Source of the DNA: Dipteronia dyeriana
Lineage: Eukaryota > Streptophyta > Magnoliopsida > Sapindales > Sapindaceae
Direction: 5' to 3'
Length of the DNA: 64,000 bases
Assembly: GCA_032871835.1 (NCBI GenBank)
Contig: CM065300.1
Location: 111,535,088-111,599,087, forward strand
This document shows positions 9,798 to 20,815 of the stretch, piece by piece; positions within the stretch are counted from its first letter, which is position 1; every line of letters starts with the position of its first letter. A program made the position numbers and the translations under genes. The notes beneath the pieces were generated by a model. That model worked only from the letters and a program-made list of their open reading frames with translations, was not told the origin of the DNA and searched no databases.

Positions 9798-12390
9798 CTG
9801 GGATGACAGAGCTGTGTTAGTGGATGATGATTGAACCATGACTATTCTTGCCATGCCTTTTTGCCTTTATATTTAAACTCTTTATTCTATTAGTTTGCTT
9901 CTAGTTGCTTTTGTTAGTTTAGTTTAATAACTCTTGGTGGATGATAGATGATTTTGAAGAGTTATGGAGAGTGATTTATCATGTTAGATATTTAATTTGA
10001 GATATATATTTGTGTGGTTGTTAACTCTTTTTGGTTAGAATTTGTGGCTTAAGGATAGGTTATTTATCTCTTGGAGTTGACACATTGACAACTTGCGAGT
10101 CTTGAAGGGACAAGCAAGCCAATAGTGCTCATAAAAATATTTGAGAAACAACCACTTCAATCTCTATCTCTCTATTTTTGTTTATACACAATTTTTGATA
10201 CATGTGATTGTTAATATGCATATGTGAATAAATGTTAATGGATGGAAATGATTGTGATTGTTGATACAACTTTGGGTTTCCAAGATTTTGCATTGATTGA
10301 TTATTTCATTCTTGATTTGATGAGCCAAAGGCTCTTTAGGATATTGCATGAGAATGTACAAGTGCTTATATTGCATATATTGCCCCATTCGGGTTGGGGG
10401 TAGTACACTTAAATGTACCTTGTAAAACTTTTACTGCGAATTGGTTTGAGGGTCGCTATGTCCCCATTCTATCAATTTTGTGAATTGCTTAATGTACTTT
10501 GTGCTTAATGTCAAATTACATGATTGCCTTATTTTATGATCAGCCTATTTTTGAGTCTTTTTATTTGTGTTAGGCATTGATTGTGCATGAGTGGTGCCTA
10601 GGTTCATTTTGAGTAAATTATGTGTGTACCACTAGATTGGACTCTCTAGTTTTCAACATTGAGGACAATGTTGGGTTTTGGTTTGGGGATGTAAACGCCT
10701 TGTTGAGTCGTCTTTTTAGATGTTTTGAGTCTAGTTAAGTGTGCGCTGCTAGGCTGGACTCTCTAGTGTTCAACATTGAGGACAATGTAAGGTTTTTGTT
10801 TGGGGGTATAGAAGCCTTTATTTAGTCGTCTTTTTATTTTATTTTGAGTCATTTTTAGCTATTTTGTTCCAAATTTTTCGATTTGTCCCAATGGCCAAGT
10901 TTTTGAGCTTTAACTTGCTTGGATGTGATTCCTTGAGCGTGTGCTTTTGACGAGTCTATAGATGCATTGTGAGCTTGTGTAACAAATCATTGTCACTCAT
11001 GGGTTATACTGGCATTGTCATGGGCTAGTCCCACCTTTCGTGTGCTTTATCGGAGGGGACTCGGTGCTCTTGCGTCTTGTTATAACTACATGTGAGTTCA
11101 CAAACACATGCCTAATGAAAAGCACATTGAATGTACAATTTTTTCTATTCTTCAAACACTTTTCTCGTCATATGCTTCACAAGCCATAGGACATACATTT
11201 CATATTGATTGTGGATTGCTTAATGGATGCATTCATTCCCTTGAAAGACTAATTGTGGATATGATTTTAGGCAATGTGTGTGCAATTAATTACTTAAATT
11301 AGCCTAAACACATTCATAATCCGTTATGTTTGCTCCAATGCCTGACCAAACACTTATCTTTCATTTGGAACCAAATTAAACCATATAACCATAGCCAAAC
11401 ACAAGCCTACCTTTATGTCCAATCATGTGGGGCGTGTGTGTGCTATGTGCATGGTTGAATGATAAGAGCTCTAATATAGAATAACATGTATGTAGGCAAT
11501 TATGTAAATTGTGCAAGAAATGGCTCAACATGTAATAGTACCCAAATTTACACTTATGAGCTTAATTATCAAAATGTTATATGATGTTGTGCAACAAGAA
11601 AAACAAAGAAAAATAAATAAAAGGCAAAGAAAAAAAGAAAAGAAAGGAAAAGAACCTTGAAAGTAAATGTTAAGTACTAAAAATGTAAAGTACAATTGAG
11701 AAGCACAATTGTGCATGTAGGAAAATGCCTAGTTGCTAAAGTGTAAATACTGTTTAATAGAACTTAGCATGGGGTGTGTAAGTAAGCATGATTGATGATC
11801 TATAAACTCAAAGTTTCCCATTTCTATGTTCACTACATCTAACCAATGGCTCCGTTATAACTAAAGGGAAAGTCTTATGATATGTCTTGATTGGGAATGT
11901 TTGTTAATTTCTTGATCTTTCACGTTTATGGCATAGTGAATCAATCTTAGGCTACTTCACAGATAATTTCAGTATTTTAAATATACATTGTATGTAATGC
12001 ATTAGAATTCTTTGCATAAATTCCATATTTGCACACTTTGAATGAGTGTGAACTTGGGACTCTAAGTGGTAAAAAAAAAAAAGTGAGCCTGGTGAGGAGT
12101 ATAATTGAAACGAATTAAGCTCAAGGTGTGAGAGTTAGCATTTCCCGATATGAGAGCACTCGTAGACGTGGGATTCGTGATAGTGTGAGTTACCCTCAAG
12201 TGCCTTCGAGTTGTTTTAGACTACTTTGCATATGTTTACTTCTCTCTATCACATATCCTTGCATCTCATCAGTGGTTAGACATGCAACATATTGAATTAT
12301 TTGTTTGAGTCTAAAAGAGTTTAAGATCGAGCCATTTTTTTTATTTGTGTCCTATTTGTGTTATTTTAGGGTTTGCTCTAGGATGAGTAA
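9798..12390 (+). other. 3' noncoding region of Athila element H
   Basis: No coding region is seen. The stretch aligns, in order, with 28870-31387 of the host element: shared landmarks include GGATAGGTTATTTATCTCTTG, TTCAACATTGAGGACAATG, GATGTGATTCCTT and GATATGAGAGCAC. CAACATTGAGGACAATGT followed by TTTGGTTTGGGG is a familiar Athila 3' phrase. A poly-A run lies at 12071-12082. Short frames here on both strands are random. Confidence 0.7.
10621..10856 (+). repeat. 117-bp tandem duplication in the Athila 3' region
   Basis: Two consecutive units begin at about 10622 and 10739, with GGACTCTCTAG at 10639 and again at 10756. Both contain TTCAACATTGAGGACAATG and AGTCGTCTTTTTA. The corresponding stretch of the host element (about 29690-29820) has a single unit, so the duplication arose in the lineage of H. 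Confidence 0.8.
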
Positions 12391-12410
12391 AGGTTTGGTT
12401 TGGGGATATT
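12391..12410 (+). other. Polypurine tract of element H
   Basis: GGTTTGGTTTGGGGATATT lies directly before the 3' LTR, the same place and nearly the same sequence as the tract of the host element at 31388-31410. Confidence 0.7.
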
Positions 12411-13979
12411 TGATCGTGCCAAAATTGTTATATATTTTGGCTCTCAATTCCATTTCCTTTGTCTTGTTTTCTGTGTTTTTGCGTTTCTTATGGCTCTTTT
12501 GATATGTTTGCATGCAATAAGTTACATTTTGGAAGAAAGGATGAAAAGCGTAAAAATGGAACGGAAACAACCAAAATCAATGAAGAAAAGGCTTTTATGC
12601 TCTGGTCATTACCGGTGTACAACCAACACACTAACCGCACAACTTACCAAATCGTAAAAGCAAATCAGAGGCCATCAGGTCACTGTATGGGTTCCTACCC
12701 GCACACTACCCGTACATATGCAAAAACCAGAGAGAAGAAAAGAGAAGCATCATGTCATGTGCAAGTCTATTCCCGTGTACCACCCGCGTTTTTCGCGCGT
12801 CAAGACGCACCACATCAGCATTTCAGACCTAATTTTGGAATCTCTAAATATGCATCATGTTCTTATTTTGAAAAGTTATCTTTGAATCATCTCTTCCACC
12901 CATCATATCCTCTCTTACACTTTCTCACATTTCTAATTACTAACTTAGATCTAGGAATCATTCCCTACCAAATCTAACAATCATATTTCTTATCTACTCA
13001 AGGACACTTGGAGATTGGATTAAAGCTTCAAGGAAGGAAACTCTGCATAGGTCTTCTCTATCACTTTTCTCCTAGCTATTTTTACATATTTGTCATGAGT
13101 AGCTAAGTATCCAAGGCATTGATGTGAAACACTTATGGATGTTGGGCTTTGTATTGAACTCTATTCATTATATTAAATCTATCAATTATGTTTCACTCTT
13201 TGATTTAATTGATTCAAAACAAATGGGTTTTTGATTGTACTTTCCTCTTTTTGCTTGTTTGTGGAGAAAGGGTTTGAATAATTGATTAGGTATACATCTA
13301 CTTGTTTTTCTTAAGCTCTATTGATTCGAAGCGTCAACCGAGAGTACATCCCTCAAGTGAGACCCGTACTTAATAATCTTAATTTCTATCTAATCTGAAA
13401 TGGGTTTTCAATTCTATACATCTAGGTTGGTTGCTTGTGAAAGGTTAAGAATCAATACTATACATCTAGGTTGGTGACTTTATAAAGAGATTAGTCCCTT
13501 AAGTTGATATATATGCATTCATGAGCAATCACTTGTGGTGGCCAATACTATACATTTAGATTGGACAATCATAGGGGATATACAACCAATACTATACATC
13601 TAAATTGGATATAATTAATTAACTTGCATTCATTTCATGATACTTTGTAGTTTACCCATAATTCACTTGTTGGATCCATCAATTCCTTAGTTCTCACTAT
13701 CATATTTTAACACACATTTCTTATTAACTTAGTTGCATGTTAGATTAGTTAAAATAATTGTAGTTTACATTGTAGTTATTAATTTTTCAAACCCAACCAT
13801 CTTTACCTTTACATGTTTTTTTTAATAGTAGTTAACTAGTTTTTGCCATTTAATTTTCCTTTCCCTATGGATGACACTCGACTTGCCATTGTACAAGTTT
13901 TATAAAATTTTGAGGCATTGTTGTGGTTCTTATAAATATTTTTGACTTACATTTTCTAACGACAAAAACGTACTTGTCA
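12411..13979 (+). repeat. 3' LTR of element H
   Basis: TGATCGTGCCAAAATTG opens the LTR and it ends TACTTGTCA. Length is 1569 bases. GTGCA-type motifs occupy 12610-12800. Five phrases of the type ATACTATACATCTAGGTTGG recur between 13414 and 13610, marking a short interspersed repeat within the LTR. The U5 phrase CCCTATGGATGACACTCGAC at 13863 is the Athila counterpart of those in LTRs E and G. Confidence 0.8.
13414..13610 (+). repeat. Repeated TATACATCTAGGTTGG motif
   Basis: The motif TATACATCTAGGTTGG or a close variant (TATACATTTAGATTGG, TATACATCTAAATTGG) occurs five times in about 200 bases, mostly preceded by CAATAC. The spacing is irregular. It lies in the U5 side of the Athila H 3' LTR. 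Confidence 0.75.
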
Positions 13980-13984
13980 AGAAT

Positions 13985-14194
13985 TTGAGAGGGAGTCACT
14001 TGGGATGAAATTTTTGTTAAACAAAATATGGTGCTAGAAATAGAACTAGTCATCACACCGATGGACTTCTGTGTGATCCCAGCATACCCAATCAAGCACT
14101 CCAATCTCAAGACTGAATTGGGTTTTTGGAACGTTTTCATTTCCCACTCTCATAAACCCCGCACATAAAGAACAAATGTAGCCTTCGAGACTGC
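13985..14194 (+). pseudogene. Accessory 'plant transposon protein' ORF, part 2 of 3
   Basis: After the target duplication of H, the frame of part 1 resumes in register, with a TGA in place of an expected arginine codon, and reads WDEIFVKQNMVLEIELV, then ITPMDFCVIPAYPIKHSNL and FISHSHKPRT. A stop follows PRT. The text is the middle of the putative plant transposon domain. It is cut by element A at 14195 and continues at 28040. Confidence 0.6.
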
Positions 14195-14906
14195 TGTTAG
14201 GTTTTTGAGTTTAGTGTTGGCGTATTTCTATATCAAAATGACATTTGCATTGTATTGATTATTTGTGTAGGATTCATGTATAATCAAGCTTCGAAGAAGA
14301 TGGACAACATTTCAAGCAAAGTGATAGACTTAAGAGGAACAAAACTTAATTGCATAGTAAAAGGTATAATGAGACCTCTTCCTCTTTGCATGGCTTTAAG
14401 GTACACAAACACATATCATACATTTGTGTCCCTGCATTATTGTATACATTTGGTATGACACATACACACTTATTTTTGTATGCTCATGCATTAGTTCTAA
14501 AAATGACAATCTTTGAGATATTGAATGTTCTAGACTATTTCTAAGTAATAGCATACTTATGTGTTATTGTATTTATTTCATTGTACTTGTATGATATTGA
14601 ACGTGACTTTGTGCCTATGATATTTCATATTGAGTTCTGGTCATTTCGGTTAGTCATTCATTAAGTTTCGACTTCATTTTTGTAAGTTAAGAAACTTTCC
14701 ATGATTTTGTCATACATGGATATTGTCATTGTTTTTCAAGGATGAATTCCATATTTTTCAAAAACATTTTCTTGACATCTTTTGTTCATGAGAGAGTCCT
14801 GGTTTTTAATCCTGAAACAAATTTAAAATCGGAGTTTGGAGGCCAAAGATACAGCTGAAGAACGAAAGTTGTCTCAAGGGAAAAAGGAAGGGGACAGCCT
14901 TCCCTT

Positions 14907-14990
14907 CCCGTGGAGGCACGGGAACCTCCATGGGAAAGGAGGTCCTCTGCCCCCATGGAGGCCCACGCACCTCTATAGGAAGCAGAGGTG
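14907..14990. repeat. GGAGGC inverted repeats in U3 of LTR A
   Basis: GTGGAGGCACGGGAACCTCCAT at 14909-14930 is an inverted repeat with GGAGG/CCTCC arms. A second, CATGGAGGCCCACGCACCTCTATAG, follows at about 14955. The 3' LTR has GTGGAGGCACGTGAACCTCCAC at about 24770 and solo LTR B has, on its strand, the same arms at about 55780. The arms persist in all three copies. Confidence 0.7.
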
Positions 14991-16263
14991 TCACCCTCCT
15001 ATATGTCCTTCAATTCCCTCTTTTATTTTCCCTTTAAATAATTCCTTTCTTTCTCATTCTTGTCAAAGAAGAAAAGTTTGAAAAATTGTGCAGAAAATTT
15101 TCTCTCCAGTTTTCCTATCTCACAAACACCATATCTTTCTCATACGGAGTCGGAATCGAGTGATTCCAATTGGAGAAGTCTCATCTATCAGTCCTATATC
15201 TTTTCACCAGATTTTGGAGTCACTTGATTGAGTTTTCTGATAGGTCCACTCGCAAAAACTGGACTGCACATTTTTCACTTGAGGAATTAATTTCTCTTTT
15301 GATTTTTGAGCTTTAAATCTTCAATCACCTTGGGCTTTCTTCTTCAATACTTGTATGTATATTGTGTATACTTTGATTAGAGTTTTGAACTCTTTTAAAA
15401 CTAGATTGAGTTTTAATTGAAATCTTACATGTTGAGTTAGGTTTTGTTTATGCCTATGTTTTCATATGTTTGAGTGTTGTATTGTGCAAGCTCTCTATCT
15501 AGGACTATTTGGACTATGATTGTTTGATTTTGATTAAGAATAGTCTCTACTTGTGATAGGTTTGACTATTTGATAATCTTACATGATTAGCATAATTGGT
15601 TGTGAATATATAGCTTGATGTGTTTCAATTGATGATTTGTGGATACATGCTCTTTATTCATTGCTAGAAATTCTATTGATCATATGTTATGATTCTAACA
15701 TGATTTTGTTTGATACTATATCTAGATTATATGGTTAAATGTATATGATTGATTCAAGGTTTAGTGACATCAATAAATCTAGAAGCTAAATGTGTTTTGG
15801 TGTTTCACATTTTCAATGATTGTTATTCATGCATAAAAACTAGATATATTTGATTTATGGTCTTTAGCGCATAAGTCTAGTTTCTATTGGTTGTGTTGAT
15901 CTTCATATTCTATTTTGTGTTCTTGTTTACGTTTTGCACTCATGATCACATAGAAAGTCTTGTGAAAGGGTTGGAAGTTTCATTTCTTAGAAGGATTCTT
16001 TGATTTGAGCAATGAAGTCTTGGCTAGAGTCAGGTGGACTCGGACAACTGAGTAACGAAGTCTTGGCTAATATCGGGGTGATCCGGATAGCTGAGCAAGG
16101 AAGTCTTGACTAGATTCAGAAGGACTCGGATAGTTGAGCAACGAGACATCTCTTTCATTGTGTAAGGTAGAGGGGTAGATTTTTAGGTGAAGTGCTCACT
16201 TGAGAGATTGTATCTTTTTATCTTATTAGTGAAAGTTGTTTACCGGTGGTTGTGGTATCAACA

Positions 16264-16286
16264 CGTGGATGTTTCCTCTTTGGAGG
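16264..16286 (+). promoter_or_regulatory. Conserved U5 stem-loop, A-family version
   Basis: CGTGG at 16264-16268 is followed by CCTC (16275-16278), a TTTG loop and GAGG (16283-16286). It is the reverse orientation of the ACGTGG element in LTRs D, B and the Retand-like element. The inner stem is intact; the partner of the outer arm is lost here. Confidence 0.55.
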
Positions 16287-16678
16287 TTTACTATATCAAT
16301 ATCTTATGTCAATATCTTATGTCAATATCTCTATCCTTATCTCTTATGTTTGTATATATGTTGATGTACATCTTGTGTGCTTTTACCTGTAATTGATATT
16401 CTTTTATAATAAGCTTTGTATGTGTTAAAGGCTAAAGAGTGATAACTCATATATAACGTGAGTTTGTATCACATGTTAGTTGTTATCTACATTGTCTTCA
16501 ATTGACCAAGCATATCTTTATTTGATTGATTTTGCTTGTGGTTTTTTAATAAATTGTGATATAAGCTATCTAGAGGGACAAACTTAAGTTTGTTTCAAGG
16601 GATTGAAAAAAGGTGTACTAACCTATTCACCCCACTCTAGGTTAGCTAAGGCAAATTAACCGTGTTTGTATTTTCATT

Positions 16679-16690
16679 TGGTATCAGAGC
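16679..16690 (+). other. Primer binding site for initiator tRNA-Met
   Basis: TGGTATCAGAGC lies two bases after the LTR end. It is the standard primer binding site of plant Copia elements. Confidence 0.9.
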
Positions 16691-16736
16691 CTAACCAATG
16701 TCAAGCACTTGGAGTGCCAATCTCAAGAGAGCATAT

Positions 16737-18238
16737 AAATTGGAAGATTCTAAGATCTCTTCCTAAGAAATTCATGGAAAATGTTATGGCCACAGAAGAA
16801 AGCAAGATGTAGATTGCTTAAGTATTGATGAATGGCTTGGGTTTCTCCAAACTTATGAGATGTGAGTGAAGCCAATGACTAAAAGTAAGGGAATCACTCT
16901 TAAGGCTATAAAAGAGAAGAATGATGATGAGAATGAGGAAATGGCTCTTATAGTCAGTAAGTGTAAGAAGTTTCTAAGGAAAGGTGCCAAGCCTAGAGGT
17001 AGCTTTTCTAGGAAAAAAGGAGTTAAGAAACCATCATCTCCAAGGTTTGAAAAGAATGGTCTAGCTAAGATTTTGAAAAACGTTCAATGCTATGAATGTC
17101 AAGGTTATGGACATTTTTCTAATGAGTGCACCAAAAGAAAGTCCAAGAAGAACAAGAAGGGCAAAGCATTAGGCACCACTTGGAGTGATATTAGTTCTAG
17201 TGAGGAGGACAACTCAAGTTATAAGTCCTCAGATAAAGAAGAACATGTAAGCAACTTTGTTGCATTTACGGCCTCTCACACCTTGATAGAAGATGATTGT
17301 AATGTATTTGTGAACAAGAAAGACAATCAAGATCATCTAGAGATTATGAACTTAAAGCAACCAATCTTGTGCTTATGAATAAGATTGAGAAACTTGAAGC
17401 TCAAAGTGATGAAGCTTTGAGAGAAGTAAAGGAAAGAGATGATGTGATTGGAAGACAAGTGGATGAGTTTGTTAAAACTTCTCATAGACTCTTGAATGAA
17501 AAGAATGATCTTTTGAAGAGGATTTATGAAGTGGAGAGTCTAGTTTATGATAGAGACGAGATTGTTAAGAATATAAGGGTAAGAGAGCAAGCTTATATTG
17601 AAGAGATCAGCAAGGCGAAACAAGTAGTTAAAGACTTAGTGAATGGATCTGTCAAAATGAATAGTGTCATAAAATGTACTCAACCTCATGGAGAAAATAG
17701 AAACTTGAAAGGAAAGGAGAAACTTGAAAAAGCATCAACTATTACAAGGAAGACTAAATCTGAAAAGGTTAAAAAGTCTCCAAAGGACAATTCTCTCAAC
17801 AAAAGTATGGGAAAAGACAAGGTACTCTCACAAACTCTTCATACATCTTCAAATACACAAGTTACAATTTCAACTTTCATTCCTATTTGCCACTTTTGCA
17901 ACACTGTTGGTCATATTAAAACTAGATGATATAACTATATTGAATTGTACAAAGTAGGGAATGCATCCAGAATTAGGAAGATTGACCTTGCTTTGAAGCA
18001 TGCTAGGACTCTGGTTGTTGATAAACATTATGCTCTTAAGATGCATGTTAAAAAGCATTTGAAAAAGAAGTTTGTTCCTGATGAAAATTTTGGAAAAGCA
18101 TATATTGCTTGGAATGTTGAGGAGAAGAGCATTAAAGATATTCTTTTGAATCAAATTGTTAACGATCTCCATACTAGGTTCAACATTAGTGTCAAAGATG
18201 AAAATGGTTTTAGTATATGTTCACCCAAGACCATATAG
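16737..18238 (+). pseudogene. SIRE-like gag of element A
   Basis: The frame begins in the middle of a UBN2-type gag (WKILRSLPKKF), with the N-terminal third deleted. It then covers a basic stretch (KCKKFLRKGAKP), a perfect CCHC knuckle at 17090-17131 (CYECQGYGHFSNEC), an acidic serine-rich segment, a long coiled coil (17369-17640) and a second knuckle reading CHFCNTVGHIKTR, whose last cysteine codon is now TGA (17927-17929). The C-terminal part (17945-18238) has KDILLNQIVNDLHTRFNI, also present in D. Stops, one frameshift near 17360 and the N-terminal loss make it non-functional. Gag would package the RNA through the knuckles. No protease or pol follows. Confidence 0.8.
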
Positions 18239-20279
18239 GTCAAGGGTGAGTGATCTTACCAGTAATTGTAAGATGCCATGTGAATTAGCTTAAAGTTTTA
18301 TGTTAAGTTGTTGAGATCTTTAGCTAGCTAGCTTTGCTTCTCTATAACTTGACATAACTTAGCTCTCTCACATTTATTGCTATGATAGTCGAAATTTATT
18401 GGTTAACTTTTGAGAAGTTTTTTTTGTACATGTTTGAGTTGAAATGAAATGCATAGATTTTATTCTCTTGGAAGTGACACACCGATAACTTGTTGTCATG
18501 GTGACATACAAGTCAAGAGAGCTCATAAAAAGGGTGAAGACTTTGCATTTGATGAAATATGCTTGCTAAGGTACCTCTATATCCTAAAGCTTGCATTTTA
18601 TGTGGTTCATCTTTCAACTCATTTTTTGCACTACATCATGAAACATGTCATGTTAGAGAACTTAGTATAATTTACATATGGTTCTCATTAACATTTGCTC
18701 ATTAAAGATCTTATAGTGATGTTGTTCACAAAGATCTTATATATGATGTGTGACATGTTTGTTTGAATGATGAGTGGCATGTTTTATAAATTATGACCTT
18801 CATATTCTTTGAAAGCTACTCATTTGAGAAGTAATGATCTTAAGTAAATCTCTTGTATTGCCTTTATATCAAGTGCTTATAAGCCTTTAATACTTGGTTT
18901 ACAAAAATCCACTTTGTTTCTCTTGTATATATTGTAGTAAATTGAGTTTTCTACTAAGTATGTTGTGGACACTTCTTGAAGGTTTTTGACTAGTACATTT
19001 AAGATGTCTTTTGGTTAGTATCCATTTTGCTTTGATAACTACATAGAACTCAATTACACCTTCATGGAAAGGGATACATATATTGGTTGTGAAGCTGCCC
19101 AATGTTAGAAAGGGCTGTACCATTATAATGAGTGAAAGCCATCAGGAAGAGTATATGTTTATGTTAGAAAAATAAAAAGAAGTGTTGAATAAGAAAAATC
19201 AATAAAAATCTTTGATTCAAGCCTAGAGAGAAAAGGAAGAAGGCTTAAAAGGAGAATAGTTGAAAAAAACAATCATGTTTGCTCTGGTTGAAAAATAGAA
19301 ATGGAATGACGAGCCACATGCACACGCACACTCATATATTGAATTCTATTCTCTTAAAATAAAAAATTCCAGATGATAATCGGTTTGAGCTTTTATGAAA
19401 AACCTTAAGATGAATAGATGTGGATGTGATTTGCATGTTGATTATTAAATTACTCCTCTATTTATGTTTGAAGCAAAATTCACACACACAATTTTGTTTA
19501 TAAGTGTTTTGATATTCTAGCAATTAAGAAATAATTATGAGATTGATTGAAAATCTTAGTGTAACTCTCATATATTGTGGAGCTTATTTTGTTGAATTTA
19601 TTTGAAATTGCTTGAATGTGTGAATGAGTGAATATCATTGTGAACAATATGCTATCTTGATCTTGAGTAGAGCATTTATCAAGGGGGAGCATTGCATATT
19701 AGACTTTGTCTCTTTTATGATTTGTTCACATGATTTCAGTTGTTACTTGTTGACATATTGTTTGATAAGGATAGTAGATTTATTCGATGCATGACATATG
19801 TATCTTGAATTAATTGCTTGAATGTGTTGGTAATGAATGCATTCTTTGTTGAGGTTGATAGTAGTTGATATTACAATGAATTCCTTTATTCATGTGGTTG
19901 ATAGTAGTTGTGATTACGACCAATTACTTTTTGCTTGAGGTTTATTAAGTTCCATCTTGCTTGAAGTTGATAATAGTTGTTGTTACGACCAATTCCTTCA
20001 TGTTTTGAAGTCTATAGTAATTGTGATGCATACTAATTCCTTCATCTTTGGAATTGTTATTGTTATTAAATGCATTTATTTGGGTTGTTTGTACCTACAT
20101 GCTTGAAGTGAACATATATGCATTTATTATTCATTATGTTATCATATGTCATTCTTATGTTTATATTGTTGTCTAACTCTCACTTGCTTCTCTCTTTCCA
20201 CTCATGTGTTTTTTTGTTGCAGTGTTGACACCTAAGCCATGTGAAGGAACAAGATCTCTAATCATATTCATCCAATAAA
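18239..20279 (+). other. Noncoding interior of element A
   Basis: About 2 kb without a convincing coding region separates gag from the accessory ORF. It aligns loosely, in reverse, with 38700-39440 of element D (for example AAAAAGGGTGAAGACTTTGCATTTGATGA). A pyrimidine-rich TTTTTTTGTTGCAG at 20209-20222 looks like a splice acceptor ahead of the accessory ORF. Diverged repeats lie at 19852-20055. Confidence 0.6.
19852..20055 (+). repeat. Four diverged copies of a TTGATAGTAGTTG...AATTCCTT motif
   Basis: Copies begin at about 19852, 19899, 19966 and 20010. Each has GTTGATAGTAGTTG (or a variant), a GATTACGACCAATT-like core and an ending AATTCCTT(CAT). Spacing is 44 to 67 bases. Confidence 0.6.
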
Positions 20280-20414
20280 ACCCATAGCCAAAAACACATT
20301 ATCAACCTCTAGGAAACCCAAACCTAACAAATCAAAATCTTTGGGAGTCATGGGAACCAAAAAGATCATTCTAGATAGAGGTGTTGATTTGGTAGAGGGT
20401 GAAATACCCTACAA
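20280..20414 (+). pseudogene. Accessory ORF of element A, N-terminal piece
   Basis: An open plus frame encodes a basic proline- and serine-rich segment (STSRKPKPNKSKSLGVMGTK, then DRGVDLVEGEIPYN). A basic tail before the domain is usual for this accessory ORF type. The frame is cut by solo LTR F at 20415. The assignment depends on its place just ahead of the recognisable domain beyond F. Confidence 0.4.
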
Positions 20415-20561
20415 TGTGTGTCTAATAACCTAGGGGAGTGAATAGGTTTTAATGAAGTCAATTATCAATTTTTATTGATAAGTCAATATTCAAATTTACC
20501 CAACAAAACAAACATACAAAATAAAGTGTAAAGTGCGAATAATAAAGAACACATGATTTTT

Positions 20562-20600
20562 ACGTGAAAACCCTTCAACAAGGGAAAAACCATGGGCTAT
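20562..20600 (-). promoter_or_regulatory. Conserved U5 stem-loop, F version
   Basis: ACGTG at 20562-20566 is followed by a perfect inner stem CCCTT (20571-20575), CAAC loop, AAGGG (20580-20584), then AAAAACCATGGGC. It lies about 220 bases downstream of the TATA box on the minus strand, so it would be transcribed. Confidence 0.55.
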
Positions 20601-20805
20601 TGTGCTAGCAACACATAATCACAGAAATCCACTATATGAATTAAAGGTTACCCCCTCAAGTGATTCTCGGACTCTAACTCTCGACAACCTCAGGCTATGG
20701 ACACCACCACTCACCACTCACCATTCACCACTCTTGGTTAAGACCCTAGTGATATCTCTTGATACACTACTCTTGGCATGAACGCCACCTACTCTACCCC
20801 TTGGG

Positions 20806-20815
20806 CCTTTTATAG
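20806..20815 (-). promoter_or_regulatory. TATA box of LTR F
   Basis: On the minus strand the sequence is CTATAAAAGG, a canonical TATA box, at the expected position in the LTR. Confidence 0.7.

Larger units (their letters stand above)
9008..13979 (+). mobile_element. Element H: internally deleted Athila retrotransposon
   Basis: The element begins TGATCGTGCC at 9008 and ends ACTTGTCA at 13979. It is flanked by a perfect 5-bp target duplication, AGAAT, at 9003-9007 and 13980-13984. It has a truncated 5' LTR, a noncoding 3' region and a full 3' LTR. It lacks the second half of the 5' LTR, the primer binding site, gag and pol, so it cannot have moved in this state; the deletion followed insertion or the copy was mobilised by recombination of templates. 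It interrupts the accessory ORF of the host element. Confidence 0.85.
14195..16676 (+). repeat. 5' LTR of element A
   Basis: The LTR is 2482 bases, TGTTAGG to TTTTCA. It matches the 3' LTR (24061-28039 less G1) and solo LTR B. U3 carries GGAGGC inverted repeats at 14907-14990. A weak TATA-like TTTAAATAATT is at about 15032. The U5 part holds the AAGTCTTGGCTAG repeats and ends in the phrase TCTAGGTTAGC seen in all SIRE-like LTRs here. A stretch at 15120-15300 shows TCTCATACGGAGTCGGAATC and GGAGAAGTCTC, conserved in the other copies. Confidence 0.8.

Noticed and set aside
12459..12977. 172-codon open frame on the plus strand
   Set aside because: It lies wholly in the LTR of element H and is not open in the 5' copy at 9055-9570.
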